Under the pieces are notes generated by a model that did no database searches, was not told the origin of the DNA, and saw only the letters and a list, made by a program, of their open reading frames with translations. Of a stretch of DNA of 64,000 nucleotides, positions 26,026 through 36,405 are shown in pieces; the first letter of the stretch is position 1; every line of letters starts with the position of its first letter. Location of the stretch: contig NC_134524.1 in the NCBI RefSeq assembly GCF_027942865.1, positions 4,884,036 through 4,948,035 of the forward strand, written 5' to 3'. Origin of the DNA: Odontesthes bonariensis (Eukaryota; Chordata; Actinopteri; Atheriniformes; Atherinopsidae). The translations under genes and the position numbers were made by a program.

Positions 26026-27440
26026 CTAGAAAGCTGCAAGCAGCTGTGAGCGGGACCGAGGTGTGTGAACGTTGGATGTGCGCACGTTGGGCATGCGCTG
26101 GACGCCGTAGATGCGCAGCTCTGCCCACACGCACGATGCCCTCTGCGTACTTACGAGCCCAGAATAACCCAAATGCGGAGGGGTTTTTGGAAAAATTCTA
26201 GGGGGCGCCACTGAGCAATTTTGCTCCGCCCACAGACGATACCCTTTACTTACATACATACGAGGTCGTCAGGGTGGACGTGTGTGCCAAGTTTCATGAC
26301 CTTGAGATGATGATGATGAAGTCTTTCAAATCACAAATGCTATCACAAGATTGTCACCGCCTGGCCACGCCCCCACCGTTAAGAGCTTGTAAAAGTTTCT
26401 CAAGAGTTTTTTTCCCCCTAGCTAAAGAGTAATCTGGCCAAGTTTGGAGCTGTTACCATAAAATCTGTAGGAGGAGTTCGATAAAATGCGAGTTGTTGAA
26501 AAAAAAAGACGTTTCCGATCACCAGTAGGTGGTGCTGTAGGTGTATATCACTATCTTATATGTGCGCGTTCAGGCTGGGTCCAGCAATCACCGTATGAAG
26601 TTTGGGACAGATTGGATAATGTATGTGGAAGTTATAAGCGATTTAAGTTTTTATGGCGAGTCATAAATTTGAGGCGTCGCCACAGCCAAGCCGTTTGAGG
26701 TTTGAAAAAGTTTCTCCATGATTCTTTCCCCCCATGTCTGGCCAATTTTGAAGTCTGTAGCATTAAATCTGTAGGAGGAGTTCAATCAAATGCGAGGTGT
26801 GGAAAAAAAAAGACATTTCTAACCACCAGCAGGTGGCGCTATAGGAAGATTTCACTATGTTAATATGTACGCTTTCAGGCTGGGTCCAGCATTCATCGTA
26901 TGGAGTTTGGGACAGTATGGATAATGTATGTGGGAGTTGTAAGCAACTTAATTTTTTGTGGCGAGTGATGGCGACTCATCAAACTTTGAGGCGTCGCCAC
27001 GCCCACGCCCTTTAAGTTTTGAAAAAGTTGGCCAATGAATTTCCCCCCATGTCCTAAGAGTAACCTGGCCAAGTTTGAAGTCTGTAGCATGAAATCTGTA
27101 GGACGAGTTCGATCTCAAGCAAGGTGTGGAATCGGTCAAAAATGGCACGAAAACTCACTTTCCATCCAATATGGCCGCCTTCCTGTGGACGTGGCACCGT
27201 GATGGCATGAGACTTTTTGGTGCGTCTGGGCATGATGAATGAGTGTACCGAATTTCGGCGTCCCACACGAAACTAACCCCATTGCGGGGACCATTTTTAA
27301 GCATCGTAGGGGGTGCTACAGAGTCAGTGAGCGACTCCCAAAAATATAAAGTTTAGATTCTTTCATGTCGTCGACTGGCAGGTGGCGCTCGCAAAATTTC
27401 GTGAGTTTTCGCATACCTTTTGTAAAGAATAATAATAATA
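26026..27440 (+). repeat. Array copy 15 (right edge)
   Basis: This is the last and one of the most diverged copies. Its sites are at 26522 (CCAGTAGGTGGTGCT, one mismatch) and 26826. Its tail has CCAATATGGCCGCC instead of CCAAAATGGCCGCC. It runs into (AAT)n and then the large minisatellite. Confidence 0.85.
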
Positions 27441-28867
27441 AATAATAATAATCCTTACAGATACAATAGGGTCCTTGCAGTTCCTGCTCGGTCCCTAATA
27501 AACCTTACAGATACAATAGGGTCCTTGTAGTTTCACTGCTCGGTCCCTAATAATAAACCTTACAGATACAATAGGGTCCTTGCAGTTTCACTGCTCGGTT
27601 CCTAATAATAAACCTTACAGATACAATAGGGTCCTTGCAGTTTCACTGCTCGGTCCCTAATAAACCTTACAGATACAATAGGGTCCTTGCAGTTCCTGCT
27701 CGATCCCTAATAATAAACCTTACAGATACAATAGGGTCCTTGTAGTTTCACTGCTCGGTCCCTAATAATAAACCTTACAGATACAATAGGGTCCTTGCAG
27801 TTTCACTGCTCGGTCCCTAATAATAAACCTTACAGATACAATAGGGTCCTTGCAGTTTCACTGCTCGGTCCCTAATAATAAACCTTACAGATACAATAGG
27901 GTCCTTGCAGTTTCACTGCTCGGTCCCTAATAATAAACCTTACAGATACAATAGGGTCCTTGCAGTTTCACTGCTCGGTCCCTAATAATAAACCTTACAG
28001 ATACAATAGGGTCCTTGCAGTTTCACTGCTTGGTCCCTAATAAACCTTACAGATACAATAGGGTCCTTGCAGTTCCTGCTCGATCCCTAATAATAAACCT
28101 TACAGATACAATAGGGTCCTTGCAGTTTCACTGCTCGGTCCCTAATAATAAACCTTACAGATACAATAGGGTCCTTGCAGTTTCACTGCTCGGTCCCTAA
28201 TAATAAACCTTACAGATACAATAGGGTCCTTGCAGTTTCACTGCTCGGTCCCTAATAATAAACCTTACAGATACAATAGGGTCCTTGCAGTTTCACTGCT
28301 CGGTCCCTAATAATAATAAACCTTACAGATACAATAGGGTCCTTGCAGTTTCACTGCTCGGTCCCTAATAATAAACCTTACAGATACAATAGGGTCCTTG
28401 CAGTTTCACTGCTGGGTCCCTAATAATAAACCTTACAGATACAATAGGGAACTTGCAGTTTCACTGCTCGGTCCCTAATAATAAACCTTACAGATACAAT
28501 AGGGTCCTTGCAGTTTCACTGCTCGGTCCCTAATAATAAACCTTACAGATACAATAGGGTCCTTGCAGTTTCACTGCTCGGTCCCTAATAATAAACCTTA
28601 CAGATACAATAGGGTCCTTGCAGTTTCACTGCTCGGTCCCTAATAATAATAAACCTTACAGATACAATAGGGTCCTTGCAGTTTCACTGCTCGGTCCCTA
28701 ATAATAAACCTTACAGATACAATAGGGTCCTTGCAGTTTCACTGCTGGGTCCCTAATAATAAACCTTACAGATACAATAGGGAACTTGCAGTTTCACTGC
28801 TCGGTCCCTAATAATAAACCTTACAGATACAATAGGGTCCTTGCAGTTTCACTGCTCGGTCCCTAAT
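27441..28867 (+). repeat. Hairpin minisatellite, 26 units (52/55/58 bp)
   Basis: I count 26 units beginning CCTTACAG between 27443 and 28817. Most are 55 bp, with 52- and 58-bp versions made by losing or gaining one AAT. Each contains GCAGT-TTC-ACTGC and an imperfect outer stem GGGTCC / GGTCCC, and ends CCCTAA. Variant units recur at fixed distances, showing block duplication inside the tract. It ends at CCCTAATTATTTC, where unique sequence resumes. Confidence 0.95.
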
Positions 28868-29291
28868 TATTTCTACAATGCAACTGTCCCCCTTCCACAT
28901 GCAGTTGCTCTTATGACCACTTGAGGGTGTATGTTCCCTGAAAATAATTTTAGGCAGCATGTTTGTGCCTGCATAAGTAAGTTGTGCCACATGGGTAAGT
29001 TATGGGGAGGCAGACAGTCTCTGGAAAAATCCACATAGTGAGAATTTAGAGAAGATGGGCCACTGAGAAGTTATTCGACTCTTGTTGGATGTCAGATTGG
29101 TCCTTAAACATTTGCTCTGGCAACAACAGCGAAGTAGGGATGAGATACAATGATGTTCATCAACGGGTAAATTAGCTCTGAACAAAGTAACTTTTCATTC
29201 AAATAAAAGCAAACTAAGTGTTTGAAAAATTTTGTGTGAGCAGTTAGAAGTTACAAGTTTCAGGTAGAAGTGCCCCCCCCATATACTGTAC
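28868..29291. other. Unassigned stretch between array and LAAO exon
   Basis: About 420 bp of non-repetitive sequence, where the intron after the fourth LAAO coding exon would begin. I see no further oxidase exon, no RNA gene and no recognisable repeat here. Confidence 0.5.
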
Positions 29292-32200
29292 CGGCTTTAA
29301 TGCTTCCTCCAGCAGCTGGCTGGCTGATTTATTTCTCTCACTCTCTTTCAGGTTGTAATCCAGGATATTGGGATTGTTTTTCACTTCCGACATTCTGTGT
29401 GTCTTTCCGTTCACCAGGACAAAGGTTTCATCGTCATCCATTATGAATTCATTCAGCTGGAGCCCCAGCTCTTTGACATAGTGGTGAAGAATACTGTGAA
29501 CAGGTTGAGGATGGGGGATGTTCAGTCCCAGAAAACCATAAGATTTGGAATGAAGAGCAGGAGAAAGACTCTTTTTTTTCCGATTCACTCACCGATGAGT
29601 ACTTGGGATCCTCATGGCACCCAGTTCGACGTACCACCCGTCTTTATCCCTGTAGGTCTCCACCCGTCCTCCAACTCGTTCACTTGCCTCCAATATGGTT
29701 ACCTTGTTTAAATATTTCAAAATACAGGCCTTAAGTATTAATGACAACTTATTTTCGGCCTATTTCCTTTATTGTAAATCATGCTATAGTTCCTGTGAAT
29801 AGTCTATCCATCTGTATTATATGTTTTCAAGACCTCAATCAATCATTGTGTGTATTTTGCTCAATTACCTGTATATAATCAATATGTATTTATTAAATCA
29901 CAGATTTTCATCTGCAAATACTGTCCATATGCTATAAAAACAACCTGTACATACCTTTATAAACCACACTATTTACGCTGCATGCACTCATTGCTTAGAT
30001 GTTAAGCTGCATTTTGTAGCTCTGTACATGTGTAATGACAATAAAGTTGAATCTAATCTAATCTAAATATATGTAACAAAAGATGACTTAATCTTCTGTA
30101 AGTAATACTTTTGTGTACCGTGTGTCCTGCAGCTTTCAGTAGCTTCGCAGCTGTTAGTCCAGCCATGCCAGCTCCAACAATGGCAACATGGTAAGTTCCT
30201 TTTATATTTGGGAGACCAGACTTTGCTGTCTGCAGCAGCTTTTCGTAGTCTGCGTCATTCAAACAATCCTCCAGTTGGCTCCTCAGGGTGATTTCAGCAG
30301 TGATGCTGTGGTGCAGAGAGAACAGCTGCAACAGCAAGCCCAAAGCAACTGGAAACACAAAAGGGGAAGAAAGAAAAAGCCAATAAATCTGTCTATAAAG
30401 TACAGAATAAGTGACATGTCCCTTGGCAAAAAGTAGTATTCTTGAGGTTCATTTTTATTAAGCATGCTTGAGTGTAAGTAAAAGTATAGCAAGTTTTCTA
30501 CGGACCATGTATTTGTAGTGTACTAGAAAGTATACTAATTTAATACTTCTTCGGACTAAATTGGAACAATTTTAAGTTTATAAAAGTATACTTTCAAGTA
30601 TACATCAAGTACTCATCTATGTACTACTAGTGTACAAGTACACTTTAAGTTTACTTTTATGAACTTAGAATTACTAAAACTATACTATTTTTTGCTATTT
30701 TACTTGTTGTTATAACTTAAGTATACTTCGCAGCATATTACTTGTAGCATAGTGTTTATGTTTATGCTTTTGGCAGACTCTTTAATCCAAAGCTACTTCC
30801 ACGGGTAGGTGGGTAGGGTAAGAGGCTGGCCTAAGGACCCCTGCTGGAGGTAGTATCTTTCATGCAGGGGATTTGAACCCAGGTCACCCACATGAAAGGT
30901 GAACTGGACATTATCCAGTCCCTTATCAGTTAACTCATAGAATTAACCCAAGTTAACTCAAGTTAACTCATAGATTTAATTCGAGTTAACTCATACTGAA
31001 TGTATACTAGATTGCAATGTATTTGACAAATGTTGAGAACACGTTTGATATATTTACAGAACATTTTAAAAGATATCATTCAGTGTATTTACAAATAGCT
31101 GCTTAAATCAATAAAGATTAATTTAAAAAAGAGAGTCCTTCTTTGCTGAGTCAACGATTTGACCTTATTCATTCATTTATCTGGATCAAGATAGATTAGA
31201 TTAAATAGATTTTTATTTTCAAATGTATAAAAAAGAAAATGTATGTAACTATTTGTACATACAAAAGAAAGAAAAAAGAAAGAAAAAAAATTCAATCACA
31301 TAAAGTGCTAATACATAACAAAACACTGCACATTGTTCGAAAAAGGAATGGGAAGAAGTACAATCATTTTTTTAGTTTCCCACCCCTTTTTAACTACTCT
31401 TCAGTTTGTAAATATCCTAACTACAATACACCTATATAAATATATGCTATACACTTCGAAAATATCTAAATAAATATATAATCACAAAATAAATATATAC
31501 TACACACATATCCTTGTAAATATAAATGTAAATATGAATATATATATATATGTATATATATATATAAAACTATCCCCATAAATAAATATATACCATATAT
31601 ACCATATACTAATTAAATTACAATATAACATTTAACACTATTCTATTCATATATTTATCCCTCATCGTCCTCCGTTAACATACTTCCTCTTCCATGTACT
31701 TGTTTAAAGATTTTTTTTGTTCCTTTTTTTAAACAGAATTATATTTGCACTTTGTTTTATTTCTGCCTCCAGACTGTTCCACAAAGTCCCCCCACAGACA
31801 AACTAAGTATTAGTACTTTGTATAATACAAGTAAAATTATTCTAAAGTACAAGTATAAAACAACAAGTCAGATGCTGCAGATAAAGGCTTCAAAGCCTGA
31901 TTTCTGCTCATGTAAAGAGGATCTTCCAAAGGAAACGGAGACAAATGAGTAATGATCAGACTGCAAACAGGCGGCAAAACTAAAGAAGGAAGCAAAGCTA
32001 ACGTCACGTCGGAGCACAAACAAAATCATTAACCTGTTTATATCACTTTGTAATCGTGTACTTTTACTTGTAGATATTTATAACTTCACTTTTTTACTTG
32101 TATTTGAGGTTATTTTGTATTTCATTCTTGATATATTTCACATGTGGGAGTCAGTCAATGTACCTGCAAACTCAGTAAAATAAGTCTCATCTTTATGTTC

Positions 32201-32887
32201 ATGCACTGAAGCTTTTCATGAACCAAACTCACACTGGAAAAAATGCCCCTCCAAAAATAAGTAAAAAAACAACGAATAAAAGACGTTTCTGCTTGAAATA
32301 AGCAAAAAAATCTGCCAATGGAACTAGTGAAAATCGGCTTGTCAAGATTTCTTGAAATAAGATGTGATATTTGGAACTTTAGAGATAAAAGTGATCTTGA
32401 AATTAGCTTAAAAACCTCTTCAAATGTATATAAAAAAACTTGTTTCATATGAAATCCGACTCAAAACAATTTGTTTTCAAGACTTTTTCATTTAACAAGA
32501 TATTCCAGATGTATTGTCTTCAAACCAGTCCCTATATCTGGCTGAAATGGTACTTGTTAGGCAGTTGTGTCTTATATCAAGTGTAATGAGATAGTTTGAC
32601 TAGAAATGAGACAAATATACTTGGTAAGACTTTGATTTTTTCCAGTGCATCTATCTGTGCCAAACTGAAAAAGGGAATCCCTCCAAATGGTGGCCTGAAA
32701 CGTTCTTCAAGATTATAGAAAACTGGAACAGCACAGCATTTCACATCACTTATTCTCTCTGAACTGTTTCACCTGTAATATCAGCAGGAATCTTGGAATA
32801 ATTCAACTTTCATCTCTACATTCTTTACAAAATCCCACAACGGGCAGAGTACTCACATGAGATCCATTTAGCTGCGTGGAGATCCAT
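29292..32887 (-). CDS. lao: L-amino-acid oxidase (IL4I1/LAAO family), first four coding exons
   Basis: The product would be a secreted FAD-dependent amine oxidase that deaminates L-amino acids and releases hydrogen peroxide and ammonia; fish members are antibacterial. Coding exons by splice sites: 32857-32887 (ATG to T|GTGAGT), 30119-30348 (after TTTCCAG), 29593-29702 (AAG| to CG|GTGAGT) and 29292-29493 (TTCACAG| to CCG|GTACAG). The phases agree (1, 0, 2, 0). Exon 1 plus exon 2 give a signal peptide ([11 protein letters not shown], then a Leu-rich stretch). Exon 2 then has the dinucleotide-binding VGAGMAGL, exon 3 has RVGGRVETY and ELGAMRIP, and exon 4 has ELGLQLNEF and [12 protein letters not shown]. 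This is roughly 180 of the usual ~500 residues. The catalytic C-terminal half is not in the window, because the gene runs leftward into the repeat array. It is either intact with a giant intron or truncated. Confidence 0.88.
29930..30066 (+). repeat. LINE-type 3' tail in LAAO intron 2
   Basis: The segment ending CAATAAAGTTGAATCTAATC with a short tandem (ATCTA)n matches the 3' ends of many teleost LINEs, whose tails are 5-bp repeats. It lies in the intron between the second and third coding exons. Only the tail is recognisable. Confidence 0.5.
30765..30930 (-). repeat. SINE-like interspersed repeat
   Basis: The stretch TTGGCAGACTCTTTAATCC near its left end is a common fish repeat motif. GGGATTTGAACCC read on the minus strand is close to a tRNA B box. 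It lies in LAAO intron 1. The family is not certain. Confidence 0.4.
31180..31740 (-). repeat. AT-rich degraded repeat with (TA)n, LAAO intron 1
   Basis: This is AT-rich sequence with GAAA-rich and (TA)n tracts (about 31538-31564). Its A-rich side suggests an old retroelement on the minus strand. No coding remains are visible. Confidence 0.4.
32232..32647. mobile_element. MITE, 416 bp, TIR CACTGGAAAAAAT
   Basis: Perfect 13-bp terminal inverted repeats CACTGGAAAAAAT / ATTTTTTCCAGTG bound a non-coding 416-bp element, flanked by CA on both sides. The same element recurs at 44939-45345 and, carrying a nested insertion, at 46462-47600 and 52584-53722. It lies in LAAO intron 1. I cannot assign a superfamily from the short ends. 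Confidence 0.85.
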
Positions 32888-33336
32888 TTAGTCACCTGGG
32901 TCCTGTTTGCTGGCTCTGCAGAAAATGACACATAAACAACGGTAACATTATATTTCATCTCAGCTACAAAAACATTAAACTGTTCTTTGGTTGTTTTTAT
33001 AACCTGAATTCATTTAATTCAACTATTGAAATGACAACAGGGTCTGTCGCTTTAAATCTGAATGAAGAAACAAGTCTTACTGTTTGAGGAACCAGGAATC
33101 ACAGTGTCTGCATATGAATCGACACCCTTTTTATACAAGGAGGGAATAGCTTATCAGTTTGCCCATCGGCCACTTACGCAATATTCTTGGCAAAGGTTTG
33201 CATTTTGTGTGGGAACACAACATCAGTTTCACTGGAATTTACGTTTGGTAAGACTGTAATTAAGTAAATAAGACTTTGATTTTTTCCAGTGTATAGTTAG
33301 GGATGGCCCAGGTGACCCGAAAAATCCCATAGTTAA

Positions 33337-33901
33337 AGGGATACGCCACCCCCAGGCCAAATTAAGTGTATCCCCGCATTCCCGAGACATAAATAAGTGT
33401 GTGGGAGCATTTTCCTGGCGACCCAGGCATTGTCCGAATCTCACAGCACTGACCACTGCTTGGTTTCGCATAATACCTCCATGCTTGCATCGCCAATCGA
33501 AATATTACTCCGCTCAACCTCTGTTTCGAACACAGATGGGACAGTGGGGGGGGGGGGGGGGGGGAATTCCCAATGACGTAGCGGGGAGTGTGCGTCGGCT
33601 GTGTTGTCCGCACCGGAAACTAGTTCTCAAACATTCCGTGTTGATTTACACAGTCATTTGCACTCGATGTGAAAGTACACCACTCACACAGTAATTAGAA
33701 GGTAAATCAAGTCAATTAATTCACGTTGGGCGAAATATTTCGATTGGCGACGCTAGCATGGAGGTATTACGCGAAACCAAGCAGTGGTCAGTGCTGTGAG
33801 ATTCGGACAATGCCTGGGTCACCAGGAAAACGCTCCCACACACTTATTTATGTCTGGAATGCGGGGATACACTTAATTTGGCCTGGGGGTGGCGTATCCC
33901 T
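33337..33901. mobile_element. Foldback element with TTAA target duplication (G-tract copy)
   Basis: The ends AGGGATACGCC / GGCGTATCCCT are flanked by TTAA (33333-33336 and 33902-33905). The two long arms (CACCCCCAGGCCAAATTAAG and its complement) can fold on each other. TTAA duplication is typical of piggyBac and Kolobok elements. Relative to the copies at 46738 and 52860 the centre is partly deleted, and a run of 19 G (33546-33564) occupies the site. No transposase is present. Confidence 0.8.
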
Positions 33902-34017
33902 TTAAGCTGCTATAGGCCCAGACTGCTGGGGGGCCTCATCTGTCACACCTTTCTTCACTTTACTCTCTTTTTCCCCCGTTTAATTTCTCAAATTACATTA
34001 TGTACATGTGACATTAT

Positions 34018-35030
34018 TTTGGTACTTTGATTTTTTTCCAGTGTATAGTTAGGGATGACTCAGGTGATCCTGAAACATCCCATAGTTAAAGTAATACAAT
34101 GTAACTTCTCAAAAAGCCCACTATGGAGCTCCCCCTACAGGCTTGGAGGTAATGTACGGTTACACTGTCGTAAATACAACACCCTTTCGCTTTCACGTTT
34201 CACGTTTGTTGACGAACCGGCGAGGAGTCAGAAGGTGCAAGCTATGTCGGCCGAGAAGGTAAGAGTAATCAAATGTACCTGGGAGCATGAGAGGGCTCTA
34301 TTTGTTTTTGCGGTAGGTGTGCCAGAAAGCAAGTCGAAGTACTTCCGCTCAGCTCCCGGGCTGGTCCAGCAAAGTTACATAGCGCAGTTTTTCCAACTCA
34401 GACGCCCGAAGGGCATAGGAGACAGGCCAATCGTAATATTAAAACTCATTGCTGCACACATTTGGTCATTTTTCCACATACCCCCTGCAGTGTGCTTGCG
34501 TACCTCTGGTGGTATACGTACCCCTAACCCCTTGTTGGGAATCACTGCCTTAAACGATCAATGTGCACCAGGAGACACAAACATTTTTAACACTATGAGA
34601 AGCATTATGAAAAGTTCTCCCAAAATACTGTTATTATAAGCTCATCAAAATTATGATCTATTGACCGTAGGTCACATTACTTTTTAGACATGTGTCATTT
34701 CTTTCAGCCTTGTTACTTAAATTTAAGTTAAGGAGTTATATTAAAAGATTAATTCATTCATTTTAGTTAATATAATTATAATAAATGTAATACTGTAGGC
34801 TAAACTACAGTAAACATATCCGATATTTTCAGGCATTTCGCAGCATCTGCCTGAAGGGCTGCTTTCTTTTGACCCCTGGCTCTTTCAGCGCCACCCTTCC
34901 TTTTCTTCCCACTAACATCCATATTGCCCGCTATCGCTCTGCCAGGCTTCAATCAATCATGACCAAAGGGCCGATCTATCAGTTTATGCACCAATAGGAG
35001 GGTTTATATACCGTTATCCACATATTGCGT
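34018..35030. other. Probable interspersed repeat; no gene supported
   Basis: Positions 34018-34090 repeat the sequence at 33262-33340 (GTATAGTTAGGGATG and CATCCCATAGTTAAAG), so this stretch includes a local duplication. An open + strand frame of 194 codons runs from 34055 to 34639. It contains no domain I recognise and reads like a fish repeat, so I do not call it a gene. Confidence 0.4.
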
Positions 35031-35432
35031 TATGTTTTAAATACTGAAGGGCATAGATTAATGTTTTTAATCTAGATTAATCTCACTGAAATCTTGAAAT
35101 TAATCTAGATTAATCTAGATTAAAATGGCTCATTCAGAATATGCGTGCTACCCAAGTAATGACTAAAAATCAGTGCATTAAATGGTGCATTAAACCAGGG
35201 GGCTCATTTCCTGTTTCCAAAACCCATCACTGATTGCTTGAGAAAGCTGTTCTACTTTGACATTTGGTGAAGAAAAAAAAACATGCTCAATAAAATGTAC
35301 TTGTGTTAAACGGGTTATTCAGTTAAACATGGAAATTAGTACGGTAAGCCTACAAGGTTTACATCAGTAGCTTTTTGTTAATCAGTCCAAGCGCTACTTT
35401 TCCTTCTTCCACCAGTCACTAACCCAGCTTAT

Positions 35433-35970
35433 TCACATGCATGGCTCCAGCAGTTTCTCTAGCTTCGCCAACTTCTCATATTCAGCACTTGTTGGGAGGG
35501 CCAGATGGTGCTGCTGTTGAGATAGCGTTGTGTGCAGTGCGTCTCTGTTGCGCCACACGCGCTTGATCATCTCGAGGGTGGAATTCCACCGTGTTGGAAC
35601 ATCTTGCACGAGCGGCTCCTGAACTTGCCCCAGAGAGGTTTGCTGGACTTTCAGCTCGTCTGCGTTGGCCGGACTGTGTTTGAAATGTCCCACCATTTTA
35701 CGACACTTGGCAAGTGCAGCATCGAAACCCCTTTCTCGCAGTGACATTACAATCGCTCTCTGTACAACATGTGCAACACACGGCAGATGCTCGAAGGGCA
35801 GTATCCTCCCTGCGGCCACCATATTAGGAGCGCTGTCTGTTCCAAAAGAGCAGATTTTGTCAACTGTCCCCCACAGATTAGCGACCTCCATAAACTGCCT
35901 AGCACAGGCTTCTGCAAGGTGGCGTTCGATCTTCTGTTTTCATCACACGTAACGGCAGACAAAGTACATC
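35433..35970 (-). pseudogene. hAT-family transposase fragment
   Basis: A 152-codon minus-strand frame contains GTDSAPNMVAA, LPCVAHVVQRAI and VPTRWNSTLEMIKRV. These are hallmarks of the hAT (ZBED-like) transposase catalytic region, where a TDSA-type segment and the C/H..H motif lead to the RW block. The N-terminal BED zinc finger and the C-terminal dimerisation domain are absent. Upstream sequence shows other-frame remnants, so the reading frame is broken. AATCTAGATTAAT-rich sequence (35060-35130) and TTAACGCCGATAACGG (36117-36132) flank it and resemble hAT ends. It is presumably inactive. Confidence 0.75.
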
Positions 35971-36289
35971 AGCCCACACCCGAGCTAAAATATCAAGGTA
36001 AAAGTCATCACAGTTTGCTTACCTATTTTGACCCAGTTCCCAACCCAACTTTGAGAATAGATTAACGGCGATATTTTTTATATCGCCCGATAAGACTCTC
36101 AAATTATCGCAGCACGTTAACGCCGATAACGGCCCACCATTAGTTTTAAATCTTTATTATATTATATTTCGTAAAAAAAAAAAAAAAAAAAAGCGCAGGC
36201 CAGTAAGTCATCAGGCCAGCGGGCAAATGCCCGCTATGCCTTACTATCAGTCCAGCGGTGCTCTAGATGAAAGAATTTGATTATTTTTT

Positions 36290-36405
36290 TAATTAATTAA
36301 CTGGATTTAATTGGATTATGATTACAATGAATTGGACTGTGTTATTGAAGTGCCTTCAGATGACATTTGTTGTGAGTTGGCGCTTTATCAATAAAACTAA
36401 ACTGA
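36290..36405 (+). repeat. Retroelement 3' tail
   Basis: TTGGCGCTTTATCAATAAAAC followed by AAACTGAATTGAAT resembles the conserved 3' tail of teleost L2-like LINEs and their SINEs. The rest of the element is not recognisable. Confidence 0.45.

Larger units (their letters stand above)
1095..26840 (+). promoter_or_regulatory. 37 same-orientation CTCF-consensus-like sites
   Basis: CCAGCAGGTGGCGCT fits the CTCF core consensus CCASYAGRKGGCRSY at all 15 positions. Starts are 1095, 1411, 1728, 2843, 3160, 3958, 4275, 5391, 5707, 6819, 7135, 8237, 9350, 9666, 10768, 11881, 12197, 13299, 14097, 14414, 15526, 16323, 16640, 17980, 18779, 19095, 19412, 20210, 20527, 21631, 21947, 23232, 23548, 24661, 24977, 26522 and 26826. 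The sites at 2843, 5391 and 26522 have one mismatch. All are on the + strand. Binding is not shown by sequence alone, and the CpG in GGCGCT could be methylated. Confidence 0.6.
616..28867 (+). repeat. 28-kb composite satellite / macrosatellite array with CTCF-consensus sites
   Basis: Fifteen copies begin with CTAGAAAGCTGCAAGCAGC, at 616, 2356, 4889, 6333, 7750, 8864, 10281, 11395, 12812, 15039, 17493, 21145, 22745, 24175 and 26026. Each has a head of about 480 bp (with TAGGGGGCGCCACTGAGCC), one or more internal units of 316-317 bp (with CCAGCAGGTGGCGCT), and a tail of about 610-630 bp. The tail contains TCCAAAATGGCCGCC and TAGGGGGCGCTACAGAG and ends near TTTTGCAAAGAATAAG. Simple repeats and a hairpin minisatellite may follow. 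The shortest copy is 1114 bp with one internal site; others are longer by multiples of about 317 bp. The short ORFs inside are by-products of repeat conservation. It may be an amplified non-autonomous rolling-circle (Helentron-like) element, but this is an inference. Confidence 0.93.

Noticed and set aside
28015..28200. Open frame through the hairpin minisatellite
   Set aside because: It exists only because the 52- and 55-bp units happen to be read through; the translation is a simple repetition.
616..28867. CRISPR-like array
   Set aside because: Repeats of 52-58 bp and about 317 bp are contiguous, without unique spacers, and lie in a vertebrate genome with intron-bearing genes.
34055..34639. 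194-codon + strand open frame, the longest in the window
   Set aside because: It begins inside the duplicated repeat flank, shows no domain or splice context, and its sequence has the look of a common fish repeat.
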